Assembly: GCA_026770025.1 (NCBI GenBank)
Contig: JAMXDE010000071.1
Span: 62,001-126,000, forward strand
Direction of reading: 5' to 3'
Source: Craspedostauros australis
Lineage: Eukaryota > Bacillariophyta > Bacillariophyceae > Mastogloiales > Achnanthaceae
DNA: 64,000 bases
Notes under the pieces: model-generated
Databases searched by the model: none
Told to the model about the DNA's origin: nothing
What the model saw: the letters and a program-made list of their open reading frames with translations, nothing else
Program-made: the position numbers and the translations under genes
Shown here: one piece after another, positions 33,826 to 42,701 of the stretch
Position numbering within the stretch: the stretch's first letter is position 1
How the letters are laid out: each line of letters begins with the position of its first letter

Positions 33826-33841
33826 TGGTAGCTGCGAGTGG
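33826..33841 (+). other. primer binding site, element 1
   Basis: TGGTAGCTGCGAGTGG starts on the last base of the LTR and is the same in element 2. It would pair with a tRNA ending CGCAGCUACCA, i.e. U72-A73-CCA. A1:U72 is the mark of eukaryotic initiator tRNA-Met, the usual primer of Copia elements. Confidence 0.8.
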
Positions 33842-33901
33842 TTGCCAAATACTCTCTTATCAACTCCACCGAGCATCTTCCTCTGCCAACCGATCGCAAG
33901 A

Positions 33902-34119
33902 GTCTCTCTGAGACGAAGCCAAAAGGCACAGCTCGAAGACCGAGCTTCCAACAAGGACCACGTCCTCACCGCATGCATCTGATCTGAAATCAGATCCCCA
34001 CCGCTCGAAAACCGAGCCACTCAAGAGGACAAAAGTCCCAGCTGAAGGTAAGCGACCCAAGGTCGAACTTCAGTAGCCTCTGCCAAAGCAAGCAATAACC
34101 GCACTCGCCGACCGAGTGC
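33902..34119 (+). other. leader hairpin array, element 1
   Basis: Perfect short hairpins follow one another: GTCTC/GAGAC (33902-33914), GCC/GGC (33918-33927), AGCTCG/CGAGCT (33930-33946), AGGAC/GTCCT (33954-33966), GATCTG/CAGATC (33981-33996), GCTCG/CGAGC (34003-34017), GGAC/GTCC (34027-34038), CTGAAG/CTTCAG enclosing CGACC/GGTCG (34042-34073) and GCACTCG/CGAGTGC (34101-34119). Loops are 3-5 bases. The order is matched in element 2 with changed bases. A role in genome RNA packaging, dimerisation or translation control is inferred. Confidence 0.75.
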
Positions 34120-34253
34120 GAGCCCCTCCAAGCCTGCATCGAACTTCAGTGCACACCTTCCCAACGAAGTGAAGTCGAGCAAGAGCAAGAGAAGGCAAAC
34201 AGATCGATCCCCTCGAAGTCCGAAGACTATTCGAGAAGTCCCCGTCATCCATC

Positions 34254-37200
34254 ATGGCGGAAGAGACAACTCCTGCCACGCTGGAAGAGCTGCAAGCGCA
34301 GCTCGAAGCGATCACGGTCGAGAACGCTCGCCTCACACAGGCGACGTTGGCGGCCGAAGCCGCTGCAGAAGCAGCAAACGCGGCCATAGCCACTGCCCAA
34401 GCAGCGGCGACAGCCACCACGACCCCAAGCCGTCCCGGTCTCGAGCGCAGCCGCTCCGCTGGCGACACAAGACCTCGAACGGAACAGTCCTTCCTCGGCG
34501 ACAGCATCTTCGACATGGAAACCCCCATGCCCAAGAAGAGCAGAAAGTCAGAAGAGGACAGCGAAGACGACGACCACGACCTCTCTGGGAAACCAACCGT
34601 TCCCATCATGGGAGGTATCCTCAAGCAAGGACGCAACTGGGTGCCCTGGACCGCAGGCGCGCCGAACGGGCATTGGACGGGCCTCCAAGACGAGTCACAC
34701 ACCAGGTGGACCAACTCTCAACAACAGAGAATCCTCCATAACGGTGCTGACTCAACCAACCAGTCCAAGCGAGAGCAAGGACTCACCGACAAGTTCAAGA
34801 AAGGAGGGAACATCCAGCAGTTCATTCGCCTGGTGCGAAACCACATGGCAAGAACCGGACTCCTCACCATGGCGTACATCGCTGACGCCAACGCAGAGTC
34901 AGGAATGACTTGCGTCTTGGACTCACCAGCCGCCTTCACTCTTGAAGATGCCACCAAGCACTTCGACGAGTTCCATCTGAAGTGGGATCACTACGACGTC
35001 CAGAACAACGAGACAGCCTCAGCGTTCTTCCGTGACAGTCTTGATCCAGCCCTCGAAGACCAACTCATGAACCGAATCGAGCCGAAGTTCCACGATAACT
35101 TCATCACTCTCTTCGTTGAGTTCATGAACAGCAACTCGGCCAACTCCTTGGATGAACAAGACGCCCTCGCAGCCAAGATCCGCGAAGTCAACTGCAGACG
35201 TTTTCCAAACGAGAACGTTGGTCTCATGGCAGTCCACCTCCGTGCTCTTTGCAAGCGCCTCGACGACGCCGGTCGCTTCGACCTTCGTCTCCTCCGAACG
35301 ATCCTCGACGCCTTCCTGCAGGCTGGAGGACAGATCCGGTCTGGTGAACAGTACCGACGTCCTCTCTATGTGATGAAGGATAACCTTGAGGAAATCCTCA
35401 TGCGTCTCCCCGTCTTCACGTACGAGTACGCTCGCCCCCAGCTTGCCGCAAAAGATCTCACATGGATGGCAATCTGCAACAAGGCCGAGGCGTCGTACGA
35501 AAACGAAGTGCGCGGAAATCGCTGGCATGCCATCAGGCGTACCAGAGACAGCAACGTGCCCAGGTACTCGTACGCCAACAACGCCGTCCAGAATCCAAGC
35601 GCCAACGTTCTCGAGCAACACAAGGGTTTCTCCAAGAACGACGGAAGGAGAAACAACTTCAAGAAGCCCAAGGAACGCGACGCCAAACGCAACGCCAGCC
35701 AGGGCTGGTCGTCCAAAGCTCCCAAGCCCGGTGAACCACAGCGCAAGCTTGTCAACGACAAGACTTTCATGTGGTGCGCCAAGTGCCGCCGCTGGCGTCT
35801 CTCGCACAACACTGAGAGTCATCAGGACAACTTCAAGTTCAAGGCGAAGGCAAAGGGCAAGCAAGCTCCCAAACAGGACAACCTCTCCATTGACATGGCT
35901 GCGTGGACATGCTTCACAGCCGCCTCCAGTCAAGACGAAGACACCTGGTGGTCTCTCGTCTGGAACCTCTTCACCTCCTTCAACTACTTCGGTAGCATCG
36001 TTGGAATGGTTCTCCTCTTCGCCTCACTCCAAGTCATCACTATCGGAGTAGAGTATGGGTGGTACATCGCGGCAGCAAATGCCTGGATGCTAATTGCCGT
36101 AACTCTACTACTCCTCCACACGAACGTACCACGAAGACCTGACTCAATCAACTCTGCTGATCTAGTCTACAACAAGGCACGAGTCAAAGAACGGTACAAG
36201 CAAGTGCATAAACGTCCAACACACTTCAATGGAGCCGTGAAACGCAGTCTCTACGATCTCGTAATGGAAAGTCTCGACCCAGATGGACCCAAACCCGTGA
36301 ACGTGTCGAAAGGAAACTCCCCACGAACAAAACGTGTGTGGCGTCCCCAGGCTCGGACCAAAACTCGCAATCACAGATCAAAACGTCGTCACTGGAACCA
36401 ATCGAAAAATTCCACTTATGGTAAAAACCAAACACCCACGACAGCAAAATTGCCCCGCCAAGAAGGTCGCACCTCATCCATCTCACGAAATCTCTGGAGC
36501 CTGTACCCAACTCGCGGAATTGACTTGATGTATGATCGAAGTCAAAAGCAACAATGTGACAATGACATGCCCGCACTACTCACTCTGCAAGGTCTAGCCT
36601 CCTTCTTCTCCAATCGCAATGCTTTCGCATCTCCAGCTAAAGCTGAGAGTTATCTCTCACCCGATGCTCCATTCGAACTCGTTTGGGACAGCGGAGCATC
36701 AATTTCTGTGACAAATGACCTCAACGATTTCAGTTCTACTCCAAGTCCTCCACCAAGACCGACCTTTCTCAACGGATTCCTCAAGAAAATCCAAGTGAAT
36801 GCGTTGGGAACCGTCGAATGGTATGTCCTTGATGTAACTGGAAGCCCTCGCAAATTGCGACTGCCTGCTTTCCATGTTCCCGAATCAAAGGTCAAGCTAA
36901 TCAGCACTTCCAGTCTCCTTGAAGAGTATCAGGGCGAAACGATCGTTTTCAACAAATCCTCCTGCAAACTCAGCGGAATCCTGGGAAACGACGATCGCAA
37001 CGCAATCGTAGCGAATTACAAGAAGTCCACAAGGCTACCAACATCAGTCGGCTACAGTGCCAACAACATCCATGACGTGCCAGCTGCACTAACTTCCATC
37101 GTCTCCACCGTGTCGGACCACAACGTGAACCTCACCCAACCGCAAAAGGAACTTCTTCGGTGGCACTATCGTCTCGGACATTTATCCTTCAGTCGAGTGA

Positions 37201-40200
37201 AGTTCCTGCTGCGTTCGGGTACTCTCACCGGGTCAGAATCGTCTAGAAAGATGCACACAGCTGCGGCAAGGGTCACAAGCCTCCCGCTTTGCGCTGCATG
37301 CCAATTCGGAAAGCTGCACCGTCGCCCTTCCCCAGGAATAACTCAACATGTCGTCCGTGACAAACAAGGAGTTTTGCGCACCGATCACTTGTTCCCTGGA
37401 CAACAAGTATCAGTGGACCACTTCGTCGGTCGAACGCCAGGACGCCTCTTCTCAGGACGAGGCAAAGGCGATCCAAACGAAATGTACAAAGGCGGAGCCA
37501 TCTTTGTCGATCACGCATCAGGATACATTCACGTGGAACCTGTGGCAGCGCTAACCACGCACGCCACCCTCGAAGCCAAGGAACGGTTCGAACTGATGTG
37601 TCGTGATGTTGGAGTCCCCGTACGATCGTATCTATCAGACAACGCCACCACCTTCACCTCACCCGAATACTCCAAACACCTTGAAATCTTCCATCAAGTC
37701 CATCGATTCGCAGGTGTCGGCGCACATCACCACAACGGAATAGCCGAGCGAAGCATTCGAACAATTGTCTCAATGGCCCGAACCATGATGATGCATCAAA
37801 GCATCCACTGGCCAACGATGTTTGATGCTCAACTATGGCCAATGGCCGTCGTACACGCCGCGTACATCTACAATCGCGTGCCTAATCCCGCCACCGGTCT
37901 CACACCCTACGATGTTCTATCACGCATCCGTCTTCCCCTCAAGCAACTTCATAACCTGCACGTATGGGGCAGTCCAGTCTATGTCCTTAACAAAGCGCTG
38001 GCCGATGGACGCAAGATACCCCGATGGGAACCAAGAGGAGAGAGATACGTGAACATGGGTCTCTCTACGAAGCATGCTTCAACCGTACCTCTAGTCCTAT
38101 CACCACGGACAGGTTCAATCACCCCTCAGTTCCACGTCGTGTTCGATGACTGGTTCGCAACGATTGCTACCGACTTGAAGCAACTTCCAAGCTATCAATC
38201 GGAAGAATGGACTCGCATGTTTGGTGACACCACCTTCCAATATCCATTCGATGACGACGATGTGGAATCAATGGAGCAGGACGACATCTTCGCATCAGAC
38301 ACGCGAGACCACAACCGGTTACAACGCAACGACGATAACACTCCACCACCGAGTTTTGATACGCGAAACCAACAAACCATCCGTGAAAGAACGCCACAGG
38401 TATTGGCGAAAGGGTCGCAACCAATGACACAACAGATCCCCGATCTCATGAGTGAAGCTCTCGCCCCTCCGATGCCAGTTTCAGAGGGAGCCAACAGGCA
38501 AATGTCCTCGACAGAGGGAGCTCCCGATGAGTCCCCGGTACCTGACTCTACTATAGAGTCACCGGATCAGCGAACACTTCAACCGCAATTGAGCTCACCT
38601 CTCCGAGAATCACCAACATTGGAATTAGCAACTCCATTACCACTTCCAGCTCCGACGCCAATTCAGACGAGCTCCACGCCACCCATGATACCTAAGTCTG
38701 AGCCAACGCCAGAAAGACCTCAAAGCACGAGAATTCGCAAACAACCAAAGCGATTCACGTACGCACGTATGGGAGGCAAAGCAGCCTGGCTGGACGACGA
38801 AGACACCGATGATTACTACTTCTGCCCTGCAGTAGCTACCTTGGAAGAGATCGAACAGGCCGCAACACCCAGGGAACTGCACCCCGACTCATCATCGATC
38901 ATCACATTCTCACAAGCTATCGTCGATTGCTTACATACAATCGAACCTCTCCAACGCAAAGGTAGCGACTCTCTCTCCATCGATCTACACCAATTCAAGG
39001 TGGACGCTCACTACTTGTTGCGCAGACTCCGAGGTCGATTCAACACCTTGAATCCACAGCCAACCAACGTCGTCCTCCCAACGTTCGCTCCAAAGGCGGC
39101 TGAAGTAGAAGAAGCAAGCATCAACATGGCTGACTGGTGGCAACCGGACCCCGACAACATGACCGAGGAAGGAGCGACTCCATTTCAGGAGACGTACAAC
39201 AACTTTCACTCGGACATGGAGGACCATTTCGAGAAAGACCTCAACAGCGTCTTTCTCAACGAAGACCTCCTCCGACTGGCCACTGACCACGCCGTCGAGC
39301 AATTCGTGGAGAAGCTGAGCACCTTCATCAGTACTGGCACGATGGAACCCCACTTCGACGCTCTCGACTTCATGTCCAAGGCCAAATCAGGGCCATGGTA
39401 CTACCAAGACCCCGAACATTTGATGAACCAAGGGTACCTTCCACCCAAATCTGCGTACAACGCAGAAGCGTTCGTCCAAAGGACTCGCTCCGTGTGGAAT
39501 GCGATGATCGAAAATCATCATTACCGTCTCGCATTCGAGCTACTCCGTCGCCAAGTGACGACGATCCGACCAGGACCGTGGCCACTTCCAAGCGAATACG
39601 AGATTGAGCAATTCGTCCAAGGCATGATTGAGTCGAACACGGCGCCACTCACTTCGGCCCCAGCGACTCGCTCCGCCAACAAAGGATCCATGCTCGACAT
39701 CGACTCGTCATCCACGCTCGACATCAACCCGTCGTTCATCCTCGACACAGCGAAGTGCATTCCACCAACTACATGGGCGAACATCGAACAGCATGCCTAC
39801 TCTGTCGCAATCATCGAGCCACAGAAGGATGCAACAAACTACCCCACCTACGTCGATAATCGCATGATCAGCTACTTTGCCGCAGGTGGCGACTTGGAGA
39901 TCGCCGAACGCACCTCGGTGTACAAGGCATCCAACACCGACCCGGATACTCTCTCCTTCGACGAAGCCATTCGCGACGACAACAAAGACGAGTGGATGCA
40001 AGCCGCCGAAAAGGAGATTCGAGATCTCACGGAAAAGGGCACGTGGGAGGAAGTGAAGAAGATCGACATCAAGAACGATCGCATCTTTCCAGGAACCTGG
40101 GTCTTTCGCCGCAAGCGCCTCCCCGACGGAACCATCAAGAAATACAAGGGACGCTGGTGTTGCCGTGGAGACCTCATGCAAGAGGACTCCTCCACCTACG

Positions 40201-41519
40201 CACCAGTCGTCGCATGGTCATCCGTCCGCATCTTCCTCAGCACTTCCATCGTCATGGGTTGGACAACAACGTCCATCGACTTCACGAACGCTTTCGTGCA
40301 AGCATCCATCCACAAGCCAGTCTACCTTCATCTCCCTCGTGGATTCAAATCAACGAAGGGTCCCGACACCTGCCTCAAGCTCCGCAAGAGCCTGTACGGC
40401 TTGACGATTGCTCCTCGCCTCTGGTATGAACACCTCATCCGAGCCCTCACTACGATCGGCTTCAAGGCCTGCGACCAAGAGCAGTGCTTGTTCATCAAGA
40501 AGGACATCATGATCGTCCTCTACGTTGACGATGCGGGCATCGCCTCCAAGACCAAGCAAGCCGCCGACGACTTCATCAAATCAATGCGCGACCTCGGCTT
40601 TGAGCTCACCCAAGAAGGAAGCTTCACCGAGTTCCTGGGAATCGAGCTCAGCCGTGATCCAAAAGCAGACACGGTCCATCTCCGCCAACCAGGACTAATC
40701 AAGAAGATCCTCGCCACTACGAAGATGACGAACTGCAGTCCGTGCCCCGTACCAACTACGCAGCTCGCACTGGGACAATGCAAGCATGAGCCTCCCATGA
40801 ACGAACCATGGAACTACCGCTCCGTCGTCGGCATGCTGTTGTATCTCACGACCAACACTCGCCCCGACCTGGCATTCGCAGTCTCCCAAGTCGCTCGCTT
40901 CGGAAGTGACCCTCGCCGCTCACACGCCAAGGCCGTCAAGCGCATCATGCGCTATCTCAAGCACACTGAGGACAAGGGTACCATCGTGCGTCCCACCGGG
41001 CAGCTTGATCTCAAGTGCTACGTGGATGCAGACTTCGCAGGACTCTACGGACGAGAAGACAGCAAGGACCCCGTCTCAGTCAAGTCGCGCACTGGCTACC
41101 TCATTACGCTGGGAGGGTGCCCCCTCATTTGGAAGTCCAAACTCCAAACTGAGATTGCTCTATCTACGATGGAGTCCGAGTACGCCGCTCTCTCTCTCGC
41201 AATGCGCACGCTGATTCCCATTCAACAGCTCATCCGCCAAGTCATCAACAATGCCGGCACCACCATGCCACTGCACACCAACCTCCAGTGCACGGTGTTT
41301 GAGGACAACCAAGCCTGCATTTCCCTTGCTACCAATCATCAACCAACCGCGCGCACCAAGCACTTCCTGACTAAGTGGCACTTCTTTTGGTACTGGGTCA
41401 AGGCAGGGTTCATCTACATCCAGCACATCGCAACACCGGAGCAACTGGCCGACATCTTCACCAAAGGACTGTCCATCGCAGTCTTCGAATACCTGCGATT
41501 CAAGATCATGGGTTGGTAA
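34254..41519 (+). CDS. Gag-Pol polyprotein of Copia element 1
   Basis: One uninterrupted frame of 2421 residues. Gag part about 1-545, with Ala-rich N-terminal helix and a CCHH zinc motif (CAKC...H...H, about 508-523) instead of the usual CCHC knuckle. A hydrophobic two-helix segment follows at about 570-625. Protease: LVWDSGAS near 811. Integrase: HHCC zinc site (WHYRLGHLSF, CAACQFGK; about 968-1015) and acids in SVDHFVG, LSDNATTF and NGIAERS (about 1052-1165). A variable acidic/proline-rich linker runs to about 1900. Reverse transcriptase about 1945-2150 with YVDDAGIAS. RNase H about 2250-2420 with YVDADFAGL, STMESEYAAL and EDNQACI. No frameshift or stop separates Gag from Pol, so Gag excess must arise another way (splicing or processing). 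All catalytic residues are present. Confidence 0.95.
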   Translation: MAEETTPATLEELQAQLEAITVENARLTQATLAAEAAAEAANAAIATAQAAATATTTPSRPGLERSRSAGDTRPRTEQSFLGDSIFDMETPMPKKSRKSEEDSEDDDHDLSGKPTVPIMGGILKQGRNWVPWTAGAPNGHWTGLQDESHTRWTNSQQQRILHNGADSTNQSKREQGLTDKFKKGGNIQQFIRLVRNHMARTGLLTMAYIADANAESGMTCVLDSPAAFTLEDATKHFDEFHLKWDHYDVQNNETASAFFRDSLDPALEDQLMNRIEPKFHDNFITLFVEFMNSNSANSLDEQDALAAKIREVNCRRFPNENVGLMAVHLRALCKRLDDAGRFDLRLLRTILDAFLQAGGQIRSGEQYRRPLYVMKDNLEEILMRLPVFTYEYARPQLAAKDLTWMAICNKAEASYENEVRGNRWHAIRRTRDSNVPRYSYANNAVQNPSANVLEQHKGFSKNDGRRNNFKKPKERDAKRNASQGWSSKAPKPGEPQRKLVNDKTFMWCAKCRRWRLSHNTESHQDNFKFKAKAKGKQAPKQDNLSIDMAAWTCFTAASSQDEDTWWSLVWNLFTSFNYFGSIVGMVLLFASLQVITIGVEYGWYIAAANAWMLIAVTLLLLHTNVPRRPDSINSADLVYNKARVKERYKQVHKRPTHFNGAVKRSLYDLVMESLDPDGPKPVNVSKGNSPRTKRVWRPQARTKTRNHRSKRRHWNQSKNSTYGKNQTPTTAKLPRQEGRTSSISRNLWSLYPTRGIDLMYDRSQKQQCDNDMPALLTLQGLASFFSNRNAFASPAKAESYLSPDAPFELVWDSGASISVTNDLNDFSSTPSPPPRPTFLNGFLKKIQVNALGTVEWYVLDVTGSPRKLRLPAFHVPESKVKLISTSSLLEEYQGETIVFNKSSCKLSGILGNDDRNAIVANYKKSTRLPTSVGYSANNIHDVPAALTSIVSTVSDHNVNLTQPQKELLRWHYRLGHLSFSRVKFLLRSGTLTGSESSRKMHTAAARVTSLPLCAACQFGKLHRRPSPGITQHVVRDKQGVLRTDHLFPGQQVSVDHFVGRTPGRLFSGRGKGDPNEMYKGGAIFVDHASGYIHVEPVAALTTHATLEAKERFELMCRDVGVPVRSYLSDNATTFTSPEYSKHLEIFHQVHRFAGVGAHHHNGIAERSIRTIVSMARTMMMHQSIHWPTMFDAQLWPMAVVHAAYIYNRVPNPATGLTPYDVLSRIRLPLKQLHNLHVWGSPVYVLNKALADGRKIPRWEPRGERYVNMGLSTKHASTVPLVLSPRTGSITPQFHVVFDDWFATIATDLKQLPSYQSEEWTRMFGDTTFQYPFDDDDVESMEQDDIFASDTRDHNRLQRNDDNTPPPSFDTRNQQTIRERTPQVLAKGSQPMTQQIPDLMSEALAPPMPVSEGANRQMSSTEGAPDESPVPDSTIESPDQRTLQPQLSSPLRESPTLELATPLPLPAPTPIQTSSTPPMIPKSEPTPERPQSTRIRKQPKRFTYARMGGKAAWLDDEDTDDYYFCPAVATLEEIEQAATPRELHPDSSSIITFSQAIVDCLHTIEPLQRKGSDSLSIDLHQFKVDAHYLLRRLRGRFNTLNPQPTNVVLPTFAPKAAEVEEASINMADWWQPDPDNMTEEGATPFQETYNNFHSDMEDHFEKDLNSVFLNEDLLRLATDHAVEQFVEKLSTFISTGTMEPHFDALDFMSKAKSGPWYYQDPEHLMNQGYLPPKSAYNAEAFVQRTRSVWNAMIENHHYRLAFELLRRQVTTIRPGPWPLPSEYEIEQFVQGMIESNTAPLTSAPATRSANKGSMLDIDSSSTLDINPSFILDTAKCIPPTTWANIEQHAYSVAIIEPQKDATNYPTYVDNRMISYFAAGGDLEIAERTSVYKASNTDPDTLSFDEAIRDDNKDEWMQAAEKEIRDLTEKGTWEEVKKIDIKNDRIFPGTWVFRRKRLPDGTIKKYKGRWCCRGDLMQEDSSTYAPVVAWSSVRIFLSTSIVMGWTTTSIDFTNAFVQASIHKPVYLHLPRGFKSTKGPDTCLKLRKSLYGLTIAPRLWYEHLIRALTTIGFKACDQEQCLFIKKDIMIVLYVDDAGIASKTKQAADDFIKSMRDLGFELTQEGSFTEFLGIELSRDPKADTVHLRQPGLIKKILATTKMTNCSPCPVPTTQLALGQCKHEPPMNEPWNYRSVVGMLLYLTTNTRPDLAFAVSQVARFGSDPRRSHAKAVKRIMRYLKHTEDKGTIVRPTGQLDLKCYVDADFAGLYGREDSKDPVSVKSRTGYLITLGGCPLIWKSKLQTEIALSTMESEYAALSLAMRTLIPIQQLIRQVINNAGTTMPLHTNLQCTVFEDNQACISLATNHQPTARTKHFLTKWHFFWYWVKAGFIYIQHIATPEQLADIFTKGLSIAVFEYLRFKIMGW

Positions 41520-41593
41520 TAACCAACAACAACAAACAACAACGAAGGATGAAGTTTTCATCGATACCACAACTCCAATCACGACCCAACACT

Positions 41594-41602
41594 GAGAGGG
41601 AG
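41594..41602 (+). other. polypurine tract, element 1
   Basis: GAGAGGGAG lies directly before the 3' LTR and is identical in element 2. Confidence 0.85.
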
Positions 41603-42289
41603 AGTTGAGATTCAATGAGGGACAGACTAGTACCGAACACGGTATCAACCCGATGGGAGAAATTCCTGTTTTGGCGCGAAATCTTCCGACTTGATTGACC
41701 ACCAAACCTTTTTCTCCTCCTTTCTCTCCTCCATTCACGAATCCATCATGACTCAAACCTGACCGACCTGACTCACACCCCACCTGGGAACTATATGCTC
41801 TTCAGATCCTCCTTACTAAAACTTATCTCGATTCCTTCATTGCTGATGACCACCACACTACCACCGTGGTCTCAGCATGCGTATCCAACTTGCTTCAACT
41901 CAAGCAATGGAATCCGAGTGTCAGCTTCAGCCACAGCCACTGCTTCATGACCGTCACCACTGATTGTCATGACCTACACTGCAGTGTAACTACATGTGCG
42001 GAGAGCAAGGTACTGTATTGACTGTCTACTCTGTTGCACTGAATCAAGTGCATCAGTGCAGGGTCTCGCCAAGTTGTGTGGCATCGTTTCTTCACCCTAC
42101 TAACACCAATAAGCTAACTCATAATAACGGACAAGGATTAGCTACAAAGCACTCTACTTCTCATCGTTACAAGTTATAACTATTCAAACAGCACACCTCT
42201 CTTGAACTGCATCACACGGCTATCCCGAAGCCGGCAGATTCACGAGGCATTCTCCACCGATTCGCGACGCCTACGCACGAATCCTAACT
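41603..42289 (+). repeat. 3' LTR, Copia element 1
   Basis: Same length and, by eye, same sequence as the 5' LTR (constant offset 8463). Confidence 0.93.
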
Positions 42290-42701
42290 CCAATTCACAA
42301 TCTTTGACATTTCCGATCATAACTCAAGACAAGCTCGTTCGGTTGCACGAGCCCAACAGGGAAGGAGAAGACCACCTGATTCGGCAACAAGTGGGCCGTA
42401 CACCACAACAGTAGTAGCACAGCCATGCGATATGTGGAACAAAGGTCGACGGGTGGAACGGCAACGAGGTGGGGAGAACAAGCTTCATCGGGACAAGTCG
42501 GAGCAAGAAGGCTTGCATGGGCAGTTGCCCAAACTCCTCGTTCGCGTGAACAACCATGAAACAAGACTTTCTCACAATCTGTCGCCACGATACATTCAAT
42601 TGCGTGACAAGGCAGCGCAACGCAAAGTAGCAAAACGAAATCGCGAACAGAGGTCACAAATCGAATCAAACCAAATGAAACCAAGCCACACAATCAGCAA
42701 C
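42290..42701 (+). other. right target duplication (42290-42294) and 5' flank of cyclase/PDE gene 3
   Basis: CCAAT is followed by about 400 bases without a supported gene. This is presumably the promoter/5' UTR of gene 3, now only about 0.4 kb from a retrotransposon LTR in the same orientation. Confidence 0.6.

Larger units (their letters stand above)
33140..33826 (+). repeat. 5' LTR, Copia element 1
   Basis: 687 bp, starts AGTTGAG and ends CCTAACT. The termini are AGTT...AACT rather than TG...CA. It contains an E2F-type site, a conserved core-promoter-like block and a hairpin shared with element 2. Confidence 0.93.
33140..42289 (+). mobile_element. Copia LTR retrotransposon, element 1 (complete)
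   Basis: A 9150-bp element with 687-bp LTRs at 33140-33826 and 41603-42289 that appear identical, flanked by the 5-bp duplication CCAAT at 33135-33139 and 42290-42294. Inside are a primer binding site, a structured leader, one Gag-Pol frame of 2421 codons and a polypurine tract. Integrase precedes reverse transcriptase, which defines Copia (Pseudoviridae). Identical LTRs and an open frame point to a recent insertion that may still be active. It sits between the duplicated cyclase/PDE genes 2 and 3. Confidence 0.95.

Noticed and set aside
35019-35933. 304-codon minus frame opposite Gag
   Set aside because: Shadow of the Gag-Pol frame, no domain.
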